A DNA stretch of 64,000 nucleotides, from positions 558,001 to 622,000 of the forward strand of contig NZ_ML214298.1 of assembly GCF_004698125.1 (NCBI RefSeq), in the 5' to 3' direction. Every line of letters starts with the position of its first letter. Position 1 is the first letter of the stretch. Both the position numbers and the translations under genes were made by a program. The notes under the pieces were generated by a model that was given only the letters and a program-made list of their open reading frames with translations, was not told the DNA's origin and did not search any database. This document shows positions 1 through 7,291 of this stretch, in pieces. Source of the DNA: Halosimplex halophilum. GTDB taxonomy: Archaea > Halobacteriota > Halobacteria > Halobacteriales > Haloarculaceae.

Positions 1-103
1 CGGTCGTGCCGTCGGGTCGCCGGACGACGTCGTAGCCCGCGGCGAAGTACTCGTTCTCGTACTCGACGACCGACGACTCGACGCGCCAGTCGCCGCCGGT
101 CAC
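1..103 (-). CDS. NUDIX hydrolase, third tandem copy (N-terminal fragment)
   Basis: Only the first 34 residues lie in the window; the rest runs off the left edge. The N-terminus (VEYENEYFAAGYDVVRRPDG) lines up with the same region of the two NUDIX proteins upstream (GYDVVERPDGTEGEYYW and GYDRVEQPDGTEKDYYW), so this is very probably a third paralogue. The proposed GTG start overlaps the upstream TGA stop as GTGA, exactly the junction used by the next gene, which supports both the start and translational coupling. The catalytic Nudix box is not visible here, so activity cannot be judged. Confidence 0.75.
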   Translation of the reverse strand, partial: MTGGDWRVESSVVEYENEYFAAGYDVVRRPDGTT

Positions 104-666
104 AGCAGACCCTCCTCGCGGGCGAGCAACAGGCCGGTGAGGGTGATGCCCTCCGACACTCCCTCGCGGCCTCGCAGGCGGTCGACCGCCTCGTCGGCCG
201 GGACCGTCTCCACGTCGACGTACTCGCCGTCGTCGAGGTCGCGCTCGCCGCGGTCGAGGCCGGTGGCGACGTACAGGTGGCGGACGTACCGCGTCCACGG
301 CGACAGCGTGTGGGTTTCGAGGTGCGAGAGGTCGTCGGCGACGAACCCCGTCTCCTCGCGGAGTTCCCGCGCGGCCGCAGCCTCGGGGTCCTCGCCGTCC
401 TCGACGAACCCGGCGGGGAGCCCGAGCGACCGCCGGCGGTAGCGCGGCCGGTACTGCTCGACGAGGACGAGTTCGTCGTCGTCGGTCACCGCGACCGCGG
501 CCGCGGCGTCGGCCGAGGCGAGCCAGTAGTACTCGCCCTCGGTCCCGTCGGGGCGTTCGACCACGTCGTAGCCCGCCTCGCAGAACGGCGTCTCCCAGGC
601 GACGACCTCCTCGCGGACCGGCCACTCGGCGTCGTCGTCCGTCCAGGGCGGGTCGGGCGGGGTCAC
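100..666 (-). CDS. NUDIX hydrolase (ADP-ribose pyrophosphatase-like)
   Basis: A 188-aa protein with a complete Nudix box, GX5EX7REUXEEXGU, seen as G(FVEDG)E(DPEAAAA)RELREETGF, the Mg2+-binding catalytic helix that hydrolyses nucleoside-diphosphate-linked compounds. Upstream motifs VEQYRPRYRR and LGLPAGF resemble the ADP-ribose pyrophosphatase subgroup, so ADP-ribose or a similar NDP-sugar is the likely substrate class (inference). The GTG start overlaps the stop of the upstream NUDIX gene (GTGA), which fixes the start and puts the gene second in a run of three paralogues on the same transcript. It ends by overlapping the third copy in the same way. A soluble cytoplasmic enzyme is expected. 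Confidence 0.92.
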   Translation of the reverse strand: MTPPDPPWTDDDAEWPVREEVVAWETPFCEAGYDVVERPDGTEGEYYWLASADAAAAVAVTDDDELVLVEQYRPRYRRRSLGLPAGFVEDGEDPEAAAARELREETGFVADDLSHLETHTLSPWTRYVRHLYVATGLDRGERDLDDGEYVDVETVPADEAVDRLRGREGVSEGITLTGLLLAREEGLL

Positions 667-1301
667 AGCAGCCCGTCCTCCTTCGCGAGCAGTATTCCCT
701 CGATGGTGGCGTCGTTGGCGGGCTGGCGCCGCGCCACGGTCAGCGCGTCGTCGACTGGTACCGTGGTCACCGAGAGGAACTCGTTGCCGTCCAGATCGCG
801 CTCGACCGGTTCGAGCCCCTCGGCGAAGACGATGCCCCGCCTGTGTCGCAGGACGCCGGTCGAACACCAGAACTCCTCCAGCAGGGAGACGCCGGCGGGG
901 TCGAAGCCCGTCTCCTCGCGCAGTTCGCGGGCGCCGGCGGTCGTGAACGACTCGCCGTCCTCGACGATGCCCGCTGGGAGTTCGAGGCACTGCTCGCGGA
1001 TGACAGGCCGGTACTGGTCGACGAGGACGAGTTCGTCGCCGGTCCGGGCGACGACGACCACCGCGTCGGGGAGCTCCGCCCAGTAGTAGTCCTTCTCGGT
1101 GCCGTCGGGCTGCTCGACGCGGTCGTAGCCGCCGGTGTACCAGCCGGTCTCGTACTCCGCCTCGCGCTCGGTGACCCGCCACTCGTGGCCGGGTTCTCGG
1201 GTCCGTCCGTCCGCCGCGGGGTCGGCCGCCTCGCGGTCGCCGCCGTCGGTCCGCTCGTCGTCGCGGTCGCCGCGGTCGTCCGCGTCGTCGCGGTCGCTCA
1301 T
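663..1301 (-). CDS. NUDIX hydrolase (ADP-ribose pyrophosphatase-like)
   Basis: A 212-aa protein. The first ~42 residues are a low-complexity, Asp/Arg-rich acidic stretch typical of halophiles and probably disordered. The NUDIX fold follows with QYRPVIREQ, LELPAGIVEDGE and an intact box ending RELREETGF. The second half of the box (SFTTAGA) differs from its neighbour, so the two enzymes may have diverged in substrate. The ATG overlaps the stop of the upstream membrane-protein gene as ATGA, and its own TGA overlaps the next GTG, so the four genes from position 1717 leftward look like one operon. The long acidic N-terminus leaves a later start possible, but no better candidate is visible. Confidence 0.92.
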   Translation of the reverse strand: MSDRDDADDRGDRDDERTDGGDREAADPAADGRTREPGHEWRVTEREAEYETGWYTGGYDRVEQPDGTEKDYYWAELPDAVVVVARTGDELVLVDQYRPVIREQCLELPAGIVEDGESFTTAGARELREETGFDPAGVSLLEEFWCSTGVLRHRRGIVFAEGLEPVERDLDGNEFLSVTTVPVDDALTVARRQPANDATIEGILLAKEDGLL

Positions 1302-1717
1302 GGTCGCTGTCCGACCGCGACCCGGTAAAGCGTGCCGTTGTACGAGACGAGCACGCCCGACTCGGAGACGGCCGTCGCGTTGCGCGCCGCCAGCGCCGAC
1401 CGCTCGTCGAACGGCGAGTGGGTGAACGACTCCTTCAGCCCCCACGGCCCCTTCCGGTAGGGGTCCGAGGTGCCGTTGCGGAGCGCCTGAGTAGTGTAGG
1501 GGTAGCGCCGCTCCGAGAGCGCCGAGCCGTTGACGGCGGCGCTCTCGTTGACGGCCGCCGCGCCGGAGCCGTCGGCCGACTCGTTTCCGTCGACGGGTTC
1601 GGCGGTGACGTAGTAGGGGTCGCCGCTGGCGAGCAGCGACGGGAGGGCACCGAGCGCGAGCAGCGCGACCACGACTCCGAGGATCAACAGGACGGCGTTG
1701 CGAGTGACCCGACGCAT
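1298..1717 (-). CDS. Membrane-anchored extracytoplasmic protein of unknown function
   Basis: A 139-aa protein with one hydrophobic helix at about residues 8-30 (VLLILGVVVALLALGALPSL) after a short basic N-terminus, i.e. a signal anchor or uncleaved signal peptide. The remainder is polar and carries several N-glycosylation sequons (NES, NGS, NGT, NAT), consistent with an exposed haloarchaeal surface domain. No family was recognised. It is the first gene of the NUDIX operon: its stop overlaps the start of the next gene by ATGA, so the two are probably translated together, but no functional link to the hydrolases is evident. Confidence 0.8.
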   Translation of the reverse strand: MRRVTRNAVLLILGVVVALLALGALPSLLASGDPYYVTAEPVDGNESADGSGAAAVNESAAVNGSALSERRYPYTTQALRNGTSDPYRKGPWGLKESFTHSPFDERSALAARNATAVSESGVLVSYNGTLYRVAVGQRP

Positions 1718-1772
1718 ACCCCTCGCTACGGCCGAGCGCGTGAAAACGACACGGATACGCGACGGCGACGCG

Positions 1773-2270
1773 CTACTCGCCGTTCGACTCGTCGGCTGCC
1801 GCTTCCCCTCCCTCGGCGGTCTCGCCGCTCTCGCCGGCGCGTTCGTCGCCCTCGGCCACCAGACCGCGGTATATCCGGCCGAACGCCTGGCGGCGGAGGG
1901 TCCCGACTGCGGCCTCGCGCTCCTCCTGGAACGTGGCTGCGACGACCGTCTCGGCGGCCGGCGCGGCGTGCCAGACGACGCGGTCGACGTTCTCGCTGCC
2001 GACCTCGTGGACCTCGTAGCCGTCGTGGTCGGCGACCCACTCCTCGAACTCCTCGCGCGACCCGACGCGGACCTCCAGCAGGGAGGCGAACAGCGCGTCC
2101 CGGGCGGTCTCGACCACGTCGCTCGTCACGCGGTCGCGGTACTCCTCGGCGTCCATTCCCATCGCCTTCGCGGTCTCCTTGACGACGACCTGGGCCGTCG
2201 ACCCGAGCGCCCCGTAGCGCTCGCGGGCCGCGGCGGCGGTCGCCGGCGAGAGTGTCCCCTCCGTGTCCAT
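1773..2270 (-). CDS. DUF5809 family protein
   Basis: A 165-aa soluble protein with the features I associate with the haloarchaeal DUF5809 family: an N-terminal segment MDTEGTLSPATAAAARERYG, a helical VVVKETAKAMG/EEYRDRV region, TARDALFASLLEV, and a low-complexity acidic C-terminus (about residues 140-165). No catalytic motif or membrane segment is visible and the function is unknown. It begins 23 bases after the DUF5810 gene on the same strand, so the two are probably cotranscribed; the pairing suggests a shared role. The family name is from memory of conserved sequence and should be confirmed by a profile search. Confidence 0.85.
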   Translation of the reverse strand: MDTEGTLSPATAAAARERYGALGSTAQVVVKETAKAMGMDAEEYRDRVTSDVVETARDALFASLLEVRVGSREEFEEWVADHDGYEVHEVGSENVDRVVWHAAPAAETVVAATFQEEREAAVGTLRRQAFGRIYRGLVAEGDERAGESGETAEGGEAAADESNGE

Positions 2271-2293
2271 ACCCGCCGTTCGGCCGCCGCGAC

Positions 2294-2830
2294 TTAGGCA
2301 CCGTCGGTTTCGTCGTCGGCCGCGTCCCCGTCCGCCGCCTCGTGCTCGTCGTCTTCGGCGTCCGCGGTGTCGCCGGGCCCGCCGTCGGCTCCCTTCTCGT
2401 CAGCGCCGTCGCCGGCGTTCTCCCGCCGCCGGCGAGTCAGCTCCTTCGCCTCGGCGAGCACGTCGTCGGGCTCGCCCTCGAAGTCGTCGAGGTCGGCGAC
2501 GCCGCCCGGCGCCGCGTCCTCGACGGCGTCGGCCCCACCGGGGGTCGGGCCGCCGGCGCCCTGCCGGGTACCCTCGTGCTGGTGGTCGTGGCCGTGGTCG
2601 TGGCCGCCGCCGGTCGTGTCCTCGAAGACCTGGGGGAACTCCTCCTCGTCGGCGTGGTCGACGACGCGCTCGGCGAGTTCCGGGGGGTCCAGCTCCGCCC
2701 AGTCGTCGACGCGGTCGTCGAGCCACGCCTCGTGGTCGCCCCCGCGGAGCATGGCCGTGAAGGCGAGGTGGTTGGCGAGGTGCTCGGCGTCGGCCTGGGG
2801 GTCGCCGCAGGCGGGACACGCGTAGCCCAT
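2294..2830 (-). CDS. DUF5810 family protein with N-terminal zinc-finger-like motif
   Basis: A 178-aa protein. The N-terminus has a C2H2-type arrangement, C5-P-A-C8 followed by H17-L-A-N-H21, a probable zinc site. It is followed by a helical region (LRGGDHEAWLDDRVDDW, PPELAERVVDHADEEEFPQVF), a striking His-rich stretch GGGHDHGHDHQHEG at about residues 72-85, and a long acidic, Gly/Ala-rich disordered tail with an internal KELTRRRREN basic patch. The start was chosen at MGYACPACG because the finger sits right at the N-terminus; the open frame upstream is low-complexity. It is upstream in a two-gene unit with the DUF5809 gene. Function unknown; metal binding or nucleic-acid/protein contact is an inference. 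Confidence 0.85.
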   Translation of the reverse strand: MGYACPACGDPQADAEHLANHLAFTAMLRGGDHEAWLDDRVDDWAELDPPELAERVVDHADEEEFPQVFEDTTGGGHDHGHDHQHEGTRQGAGGPTPGGADAVEDAAPGGVADLDDFEGEPDDVLAEAKELTRRRRENAGDGADEKGADGGPGDTADAEDDEHEAADGDAADDETDGA

Positions 2831-2977
2831 ACCCGGCCCGACGGCCGCGAGGCGCATATGCCTTTCAGAACCGGCCGGGCAGTCGCGCGAGCATGCGGCC
2901 GCGAGGGGCGGTGTCTCCCGGTCGCGTCGCCGGGGAGCCGACACACGTAAGGACCGGACGCCCCTCGCCTCCGGTGG

Positions 2978-3547
2978 ATGTGGCCCTGGGGACACCTCGC
3001 GCTCGCGTATCTCGCCTACAGCTGCTACTCGCGGCTCGGGCGGGGCCACCGCCCGACCGCGGCGACCGCGCTGGTCGTCGCCGTCGCCTCGCAGTTCCCG
3101 GATCTGGTGGACAAGCCGCTGGCGTGGACGCTGTCGGTCCTGCCGTCGGGCCGGTCGCTGGCCCACTCGCTGCTCGTCCTGGGCCCGCTGGTCGCGCTGC
3201 TCTATACCGCTGCTCGGGCCCGGGACGAAGGCGAGGCGCCGCTGGCGGTCGCGTTCGGTATCGGCGCCGTCGTCCACGCGTTCGGCGACGCGCTGTACTC
3301 GCTGGTCGCCCTGGAGGTCCGCGGGGCCGGCTTCCTGCTGTGGCCCGTCGTCCCGCCGCTGGAGTACGAGGTCGAACAGAGCTTCGCGGCCCACCTCGCG
3401 CTGATCGACGCCTCCCCCGAACTGTACTTCGAGCTCCTGGTCGTCGCGGCCGCCGCCGCCGTCTGGCGGGCCGACGGCTACCCCGGACTCGGAACCGTCC
3501 TCGCCTGGCCCGCCCGCGCCTGGCGCAGCGTCACCGGCGCCGAGTGA
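2978..3547 (+). CDS. Membrane-bound metal-dependent hydrolase-like protein (DUF457/YdjM type)
   Basis: A 189-aa integral membrane protein with four to five hydrophobic helices. It begins MWPWGHLALAYLAYS and carries the family signatures GHLA..Y near the N-terminus, QFPDLVDKPLAW at about residue 45, RSLAHSLL at about 65 and VVHAFGDALYS at about 103. The conserved His/Asp residues in these motifs are the presumed metal ligands of the DUF457 (YdjM, LexA-regulated inner-membrane hydrolase) family; substrate unknown. It reads in the same direction as the uracil-DNA glycosylase 24 bases downstream, so the two may share a transcript. Confidence 0.88.
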   Translation: MWPWGHLALAYLAYSCYSRLGRGHRPTAATALVVAVASQFPDLVDKPLAWTLSVLPSGRSLAHSLLVLGPLVALLYTAARARDEGEAPLAVAFGIGAVVHAFGDALYSLVALEVRGAGFLLWPVVPPLEYEVEQSFAAHLALIDASPELYFELLVVAAAAAVWRADGYPGLGTVLAWPARAWRSVTGAE

Positions 3548-3570
3548 ACTCACGACCCCAGTGATCGACC

Positions 3571-4236
3571 GTGCCGACCGTCCCCGACCCCGACGACCGG
3601 AACGCGCTGGCCGACGACTGCCGGCGCTGTCCCGCGCTGACCGAGAGCCGCGAGTGCATCGCCTGGGGGAACGGGCCGCCGGACGCGACGCTGGTGGTCG
3701 TCGGCGAGGCGCCCGCCGCGGGCGACCCGGACGCCGACCGCTGGCGGGGCGGCAACCTGACGGGCCTGGCCTACACCTCGCGACGGTCCGGCCGGAAGGT
3801 CCGCGAGCTCGTCGCCGACGCGGGCCACGCCGGCGACGCCTACTACACGAACGCCGTCAAGTGCTTCCCAGCGGACCCCGACGACCCCGGCGACAACCGC
3901 GAGCCGACCGCCGAGGAGCGGGCGAACTGCCGGCCCTACCTGGTCGAGGAGGTCCGGGGGGTCAACCCCGACGCGGTGCTCGCGACCGGGAAACACGCCA
4001 CGAAGTCCGTGCTGGCGGTCGAGGGGCGGGAACTCGACGGCTTCCTCGATTCGGTGCTCGACCCCGTCGAGTGCCGGGAGCTGGACGCGACGCTCGTCCC
4101 GCTCGTCCACCCCTCCTATCAGGAGGTGTGGATCGGCCGGCTCGGCTACACCCGCGAGGAGTACGTGTCGGCGGTCCGGGAGACGGTCGCGGCGGTCGGC
4201 CGAGCGGACGGGGACTCAGCGCGCCTCGACGGCTGA
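3571..4236 (+). CDS. Uracil-DNA glycosylase family protein (Fe-S type)
   Basis: A 221-aa enzyme that should excise uracil from DNA to start base-excision repair. Four cysteines at 17, 20, 98 and 120 (DDCRRC, VKCF, ANCRPYL) match the 4Fe-4S cluster ligands of family 4/5 glycosylases. Motif A is GEAPA (45-49), followed by the uracil-contact region, and the C-terminal motif appears as LVHPSYQEVW at about residue 184. The GEAPA rather than GEAPG form leaves family 4 versus 5 open. The GTG start follows the upstream stop by 24 bases. Its last 21 bases overlap the 3' end of the convergent histidine kinase gene, so both C-termini are encoded by the same DNA. Confidence 0.9.
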   Translation: MPTVPDPDDRNALADDCRRCPALTESRECIAWGNGPPDATLVVVGEAPAAGDPDADRWRGGNLTGLAYTSRRSGRKVRELVADAGHAGDAYYTNAVKCFPADPDDPGDNREPTAEERANCRPYLVEEVRGVNPDAVLATGKHATKSVLAVEGRELDGFLDSVLDPVECRELDATLVPLVHPSYQEVWIGRLGYTREEYVSAVRETVAAVGRADGDSARLDG

Positions 4237-5808
4237 GGGCGGCGATCCGGCCCCGGCGAACTCGAAACGGGCGCCCCCGTCGGCGCTCTCCCCGACGGAC
4301 ACGTCCCAGCCGTGGGCCCGCGCGATCCGCTCGACGATGTTGAGGCCGAACCCGGTCCCGTCCTCGTTCGTCGAGAAGCCGGCGTCGAAGACCTCGTCCC
4401 GTCTGTCCGGCGGGATCCCGGGGCCGTCGTCGGCGACGAAGAACCCGTCGGCCGTCGGTCCGACGGTGACGGTCACGTCCGGGCCGGCGTGTTCGACGGC
4501 GTTGCGGAAGAGGTTCTCCAGCAACTGTCGCAGTCGGCCGGGGTCGCAGGCGACGCGCCCGAGCTCCCCGTCGACACGGAGCGTCGCCGCCGGGGCGTCG
4601 ACGGTCGCCCACGCCTCGTCGACGACGGCCCGGAGCGACGCGTCTTCGAACTCGTCGACCGTCTCGCCCTGCCGCGCGAGCGTCAGCACGTCGGAGATGA
4701 GCGCCGCCATCCGGTCGAGGGCGTCGGCCGCGACGGCGAGGTGCTCACTGTCCCGCTCGCCGCGGGCGATCTCGACGCGTCCGGAGGCGACGTTCAGGGG
4801 ATTGCGCAGGTCGTGGGAGACGACGGCGGCGAACTCGTCGAGGCGCTCGTTCTGGTGGGCGAGCTCGCGCTCGCGCTCGGCGAGCCGCTCGCGGGCCTCG
4901 ATCGAGGCGACGGCGTGGCCGATCGTCTCGCCGAGCTCCGAGAGCACCGCCCGCTCGCGCTCGCGGAACACGTCGTCGCGGTCCGTGTAGATACTGAAGA
5001 ACCCGTAGACGGTGTCGTCGTGGTAGATGGGGACGACCGCGAGCGACGTGATCCCGTGTCGCTCCATCTGGTCCCACCACGGCTCCATCGTGGGGTCGTC
5101 GAACACGTCGGGGACGCACTGTATCTCGCGGGTCTCGACGGCGCGGCCGCCGGGGCCGTTGCCGGTCGGGCTGTCGTCGACGGTGACGACGAGCGACCGG
5201 ACGTACTCGTCGTCGAACCCCGCCCACGCGGTCGGCCGGACGCGGGCCGCCTCCGGGTCGTAGCGACCGAGCCACACGGCGTCGTAGGGGTCGGAGTCGA
5301 CCAACCGGTCGCAGACGGTCCGTTCCAGCGACTCGCGGTCGGTCTCGTGGACGACCTCCCGCGTGGCGATGCGGAGCGTGTCGTTGATCCGGTTGAGCAG
5401 TTCGAGCGACCGCCGCTGTTCCATCCGCCTGGCGTCGTAGAGACCGACGAGTGCCCCGCCGAGCGCGCCGAAGGTCCCGATCGCGAGCAGCGGCGCGACG
5501 GGATTCCGGGGCGGGAAGCCGCCGATGACGGCGCCGGCCATCCCCCAGAGGTCGAACGCGGCCAGCGCGAGCGCGCCGGCGAGGGTCCAGCCGAGCAGCC
5601 GGTCCGTGTCCCGGGCGCCGACGAGCCGGCCCCGCGCCAGCCGGACGCCGAGGACGACCAGTCCGAGCGAGAGGGCGGGCGGCACGAGGTGGTGGAGGGC
5701 CTCGACGACCGCGACCGAATCGGCGAGCTTTTCGAGGTGATAGGCGGTGAGGGCGGCGCCTGCGACCGCGATCCCCCCGCCGCCGACCTCGTTCGAGACG
5801 CGGCTCAC
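4216..5808 (-). CDS. Membrane GAF-domain sensor histidine kinase
   Basis: A 530-aa two-component sensor. Three or four N-terminal membrane helices (about residues 12-135, e.g. LVPPALSLGLVVLGVRLA and TFGALGGALVGLYDA) are followed by a GAF domain (about 150-310; ESLERTVCDRLV..., LAVVPIYHDDTVYGFFSIYT). The kinase core comes next: DHp with the phosphoacceptor His in AAVVSHDLRNPL, then a HATPase with N-box NLFRNAVEH, G1 box DDGPGIP and G2 box GTGFGLNIV. All key residues are present, so it should be active. No receiver or response-regulator gene lies beside it. Start is GTG. The 3' end overlaps the convergent glycosylase gene by 21 bases. Confidence 0.93.
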   Translation of the reverse strand: MSRVSNEVGGGGIAVAGAALTAYHLEKLADSVAVVEALHHLVPPALSLGLVVLGVRLARGRLVGARDTDRLLGWTLAGALALAAFDLWGMAGAVIGGFPPRNPVAPLLAIGTFGALGGALVGLYDARRMEQRRSLELLNRINDTLRIATREVVHETDRESLERTVCDRLVDSDPYDAVWLGRYDPEAARVRPTAWAGFDDEYVRSLVVTVDDSPTGNGPGGRAVETREIQCVPDVFDDPTMEPWWDQMERHGITSLAVVPIYHDDTVYGFFSIYTDRDDVFRERERAVLSELGETIGHAVASIEARERLAERERELAHQNERLDEFAAVVSHDLRNPLNVASGRVEIARGERDSEHLAVAADALDRMAALISDVLTLARQGETVDEFEDASLRAVVDEAWATVDAPAATLRVDGELGRVACDPGRLRQLLENLFRNAVEHAGPDVTVTVGPTADGFFVADDGPGIPPDRRDEVFDAGFSTNEDGTGFGLNIVERIARAHGWDVSVGESADGGARFEFAGAGSPPSAVEAR

Positions 5809-5923
5809 TGGCTAGGACAGGGAGTCATCCGGCTAAATATCCTCGCCCGGAGATCCACGACTGATACTCGATCGACCGGCGCGTCGTCCGAACGGTCAGC
5901 ATCGGGGACGGGCGTCGCCGCCG

Positions 5924-6514
5924 TCAGATCAGCGTGGCGTCGACGTACTCGTCGGCCACCCGTCTGGCGGTTTCGAGCGCGTCGCCGTCGTCGAGGACGA
6001 CGGCCCGCGTGCGGGCGCCGTCGACGATCGTCATCAGCCCGCGCGTCGCGTGGTCCGCATCGACGTCCTCGAAGTCGCCCTCGTCGATCCCGTGGTTGAT
6101 CACCGCCTTGATCATGTAGCGGATGTACTCGTCGTTCCCGCGGAATCGCTCGCGGAAGTCCTCCTTGTACGGGGCCTGCGAGCGCATCTCCAGCATCGCG
6201 ACCGCCAGGTCCCGGTGGTCCTCGGCGGCGAATATCAGCTCGTCGAGGAGCAGGTCGAGGCGGCGCTGGGGGTCGGTGGTCTCCACGTCGCGGATCGTGT
6301 CGACGAAGCGCTCGAGCAGGTAATCGAGGAAGGCGACCAGCAGCTCGTCTTTCGTGTCGTAGTGGTAGTGGACCGCGGCGGTCGACTTGCCGTACTCCTC
6401 TGCGATCCGCTCGACCGTCAGGTCGGCGTACCCGTGCTCCCGGAGCGCCCGATAGGTCGCCCGCATGATCTCCGCTCGCGGCTCCGGGAAACTCCCCTCC
6501 GTTGGATCGGCCAT
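5924..6514 (-). CDS. TetR/AcrR family transcriptional regulator
   Basis: A 196-aa repressor-type protein. The N-terminal helix-turn-helix (about residues 12-58) reads IMRATYRALREHGYADLTVERIAEEYGKSTAAVHYHYDTKDELL, the usual TetR pattern; the C-terminal two-thirds is all-helical and would bind a ligand and dimerise. I prefer the ATG at 6514 to the GTG at 6523 because a TATA-like element (TGTTATCC in the minus direction, about 6541-6549) lies about 30 bases ahead of it, the leaderless spacing. It is divergent from a second, related TetR gene at 6692; the 180-base gap between them holds a perfect palindrome, so cross-regulation is plausible. Confidence 0.93.
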   Translation of the reverse strand: MADPTEGSFPEPRAEIMRATYRALREHGYADLTVERIAEEYGKSTAAVHYHYDTKDELLVAFLDYLLERFVDTIRDVETTDPQRRLDLLLDELIFAAEDHRDLAVAMLEMRSQAPYKEDFRERFRGNDEYIRYMIKAVINHGIDEGDFEDVDADHATRGLMTIVDGARTRAVVLDDGDALETARRVADEYVDATLI

Positions 6515-6660
6515 CACTCCCACATTCGCGCTGGGCGGGATAACAGTTGTGACCGGATCGTCAGCCGGCCCGTCCGGATACCGGCCGATCAGTTCCGAGC
6601 GGCTGCCACAAATCGGTTCCAGCGGCTCGAAACGGCGGTTCCCGAGTCCGAAACTTTTTG

Positions 6661-6674
6661 ACTAACTAGTTAGT
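6661..6674. promoter_or_regulatory. Perfect palindrome, probable TetR operator
   Basis: ACTAACTAGTTAGT is a perfect 14-bp inverted repeat ending 17 bases before the ATG of the TetR gene at 6692. For a leaderless archaeal gene this position covers the TATA/initiation region, so bound protein would block the promoter. It is adjacent to a CTTTTTG run. The most economical reading is autoregulation of the TetR-MATE operon. Confidence 0.7.
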
Positions 6675-6691
6675 AAGCACGATATCGACCG

Positions 6692-7291
6692 ATGGACGAC
6701 GACGCAGCGACCGCGATCCTTGCGGCGACGCACCGCGCGCTCTGCGACCGGGGCCACGCCGACCTCACCCTGGCGGACATCGCCGCGGAGGCGGACACGA
6801 GCACCGGACTGATCCACTACTACTACGACGACAAGGAGACGCTGTACGCGGAGTTCCTGGACTTCCTCTACGACCGGTACACCGGGCGGATCGAGGCGGT
6901 CGAGGGCGAGACGCCGCGCGAGCGACTCGCCGAACTGTTCGAGACGGTCCTCGCCGACGGGGAGGGGGCGGCCGGCGAGCAGTTGCGCACGGCGATGCTG
7001 GCGGTGCAGACCCAGGCGCCGCACGACGAGCGGGTCCGGGAGCGACTCGAACAGTTCGACGAGTTCCTCTACGAGCGGGTCCGGTCGGTCGTCGCCGACG
7101 GCGTCGAGGCGGGCGAGTTCGACGACGCGGTCGACCCGGCGGCCGCGGCCGAGTTCCTCGTGACGGCCGTCGCCGGGGCCCACGCGCGACCGGTCGCGGT
7201 CGACCGTTCGTCCGACCGGCTCGCCGAGACGGTGACCCGGTACGCCGAGCGCCACCTGGTCGCCGACGGGCCGACGGGGGTTCCCAACTGA
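6692..7291 (+). CDS. TetR/AcrR family transcriptional regulator (MATE operon)
   Basis: A 199-aa regulator with HTH at about residues 5-50 (ILAATHRALCDRGHADLTLADIAAEADTSTGLIHYYYDDKETL) and a helical ligand/dimerisation domain (AMLAVQTQAPHDERVRERL...). It is recognisably paralogous to the divergent regulator at 5924-6514, sharing spacing and motifs such as HYYYDDK/HYHYDTK and the xxQAP turn. Its stop TGA shares one base with the ATG of the MATE exporter (TGATG), so regulator and exporter are cotranscribed and probably form a drug- or metabolite-inducible efflux unit. The palindrome just upstream is its likely operator. Confidence 0.94.
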   Translation: MDDDAATAILAATHRALCDRGHADLTLADIAAEADTSTGLIHYYYDDKETLYAEFLDFLYDRYTGRIEAVEGETPRERLAELFETVLADGEGAAGEQLRTAMLAVQTQAPHDERVRERLEQFDEFLYERVRSVVADGVEAGEFDDAVDPAAAAEFLVTAVAGAHARPVAVDRSSDRLAETVTRYAERHLVADGPTGVPN

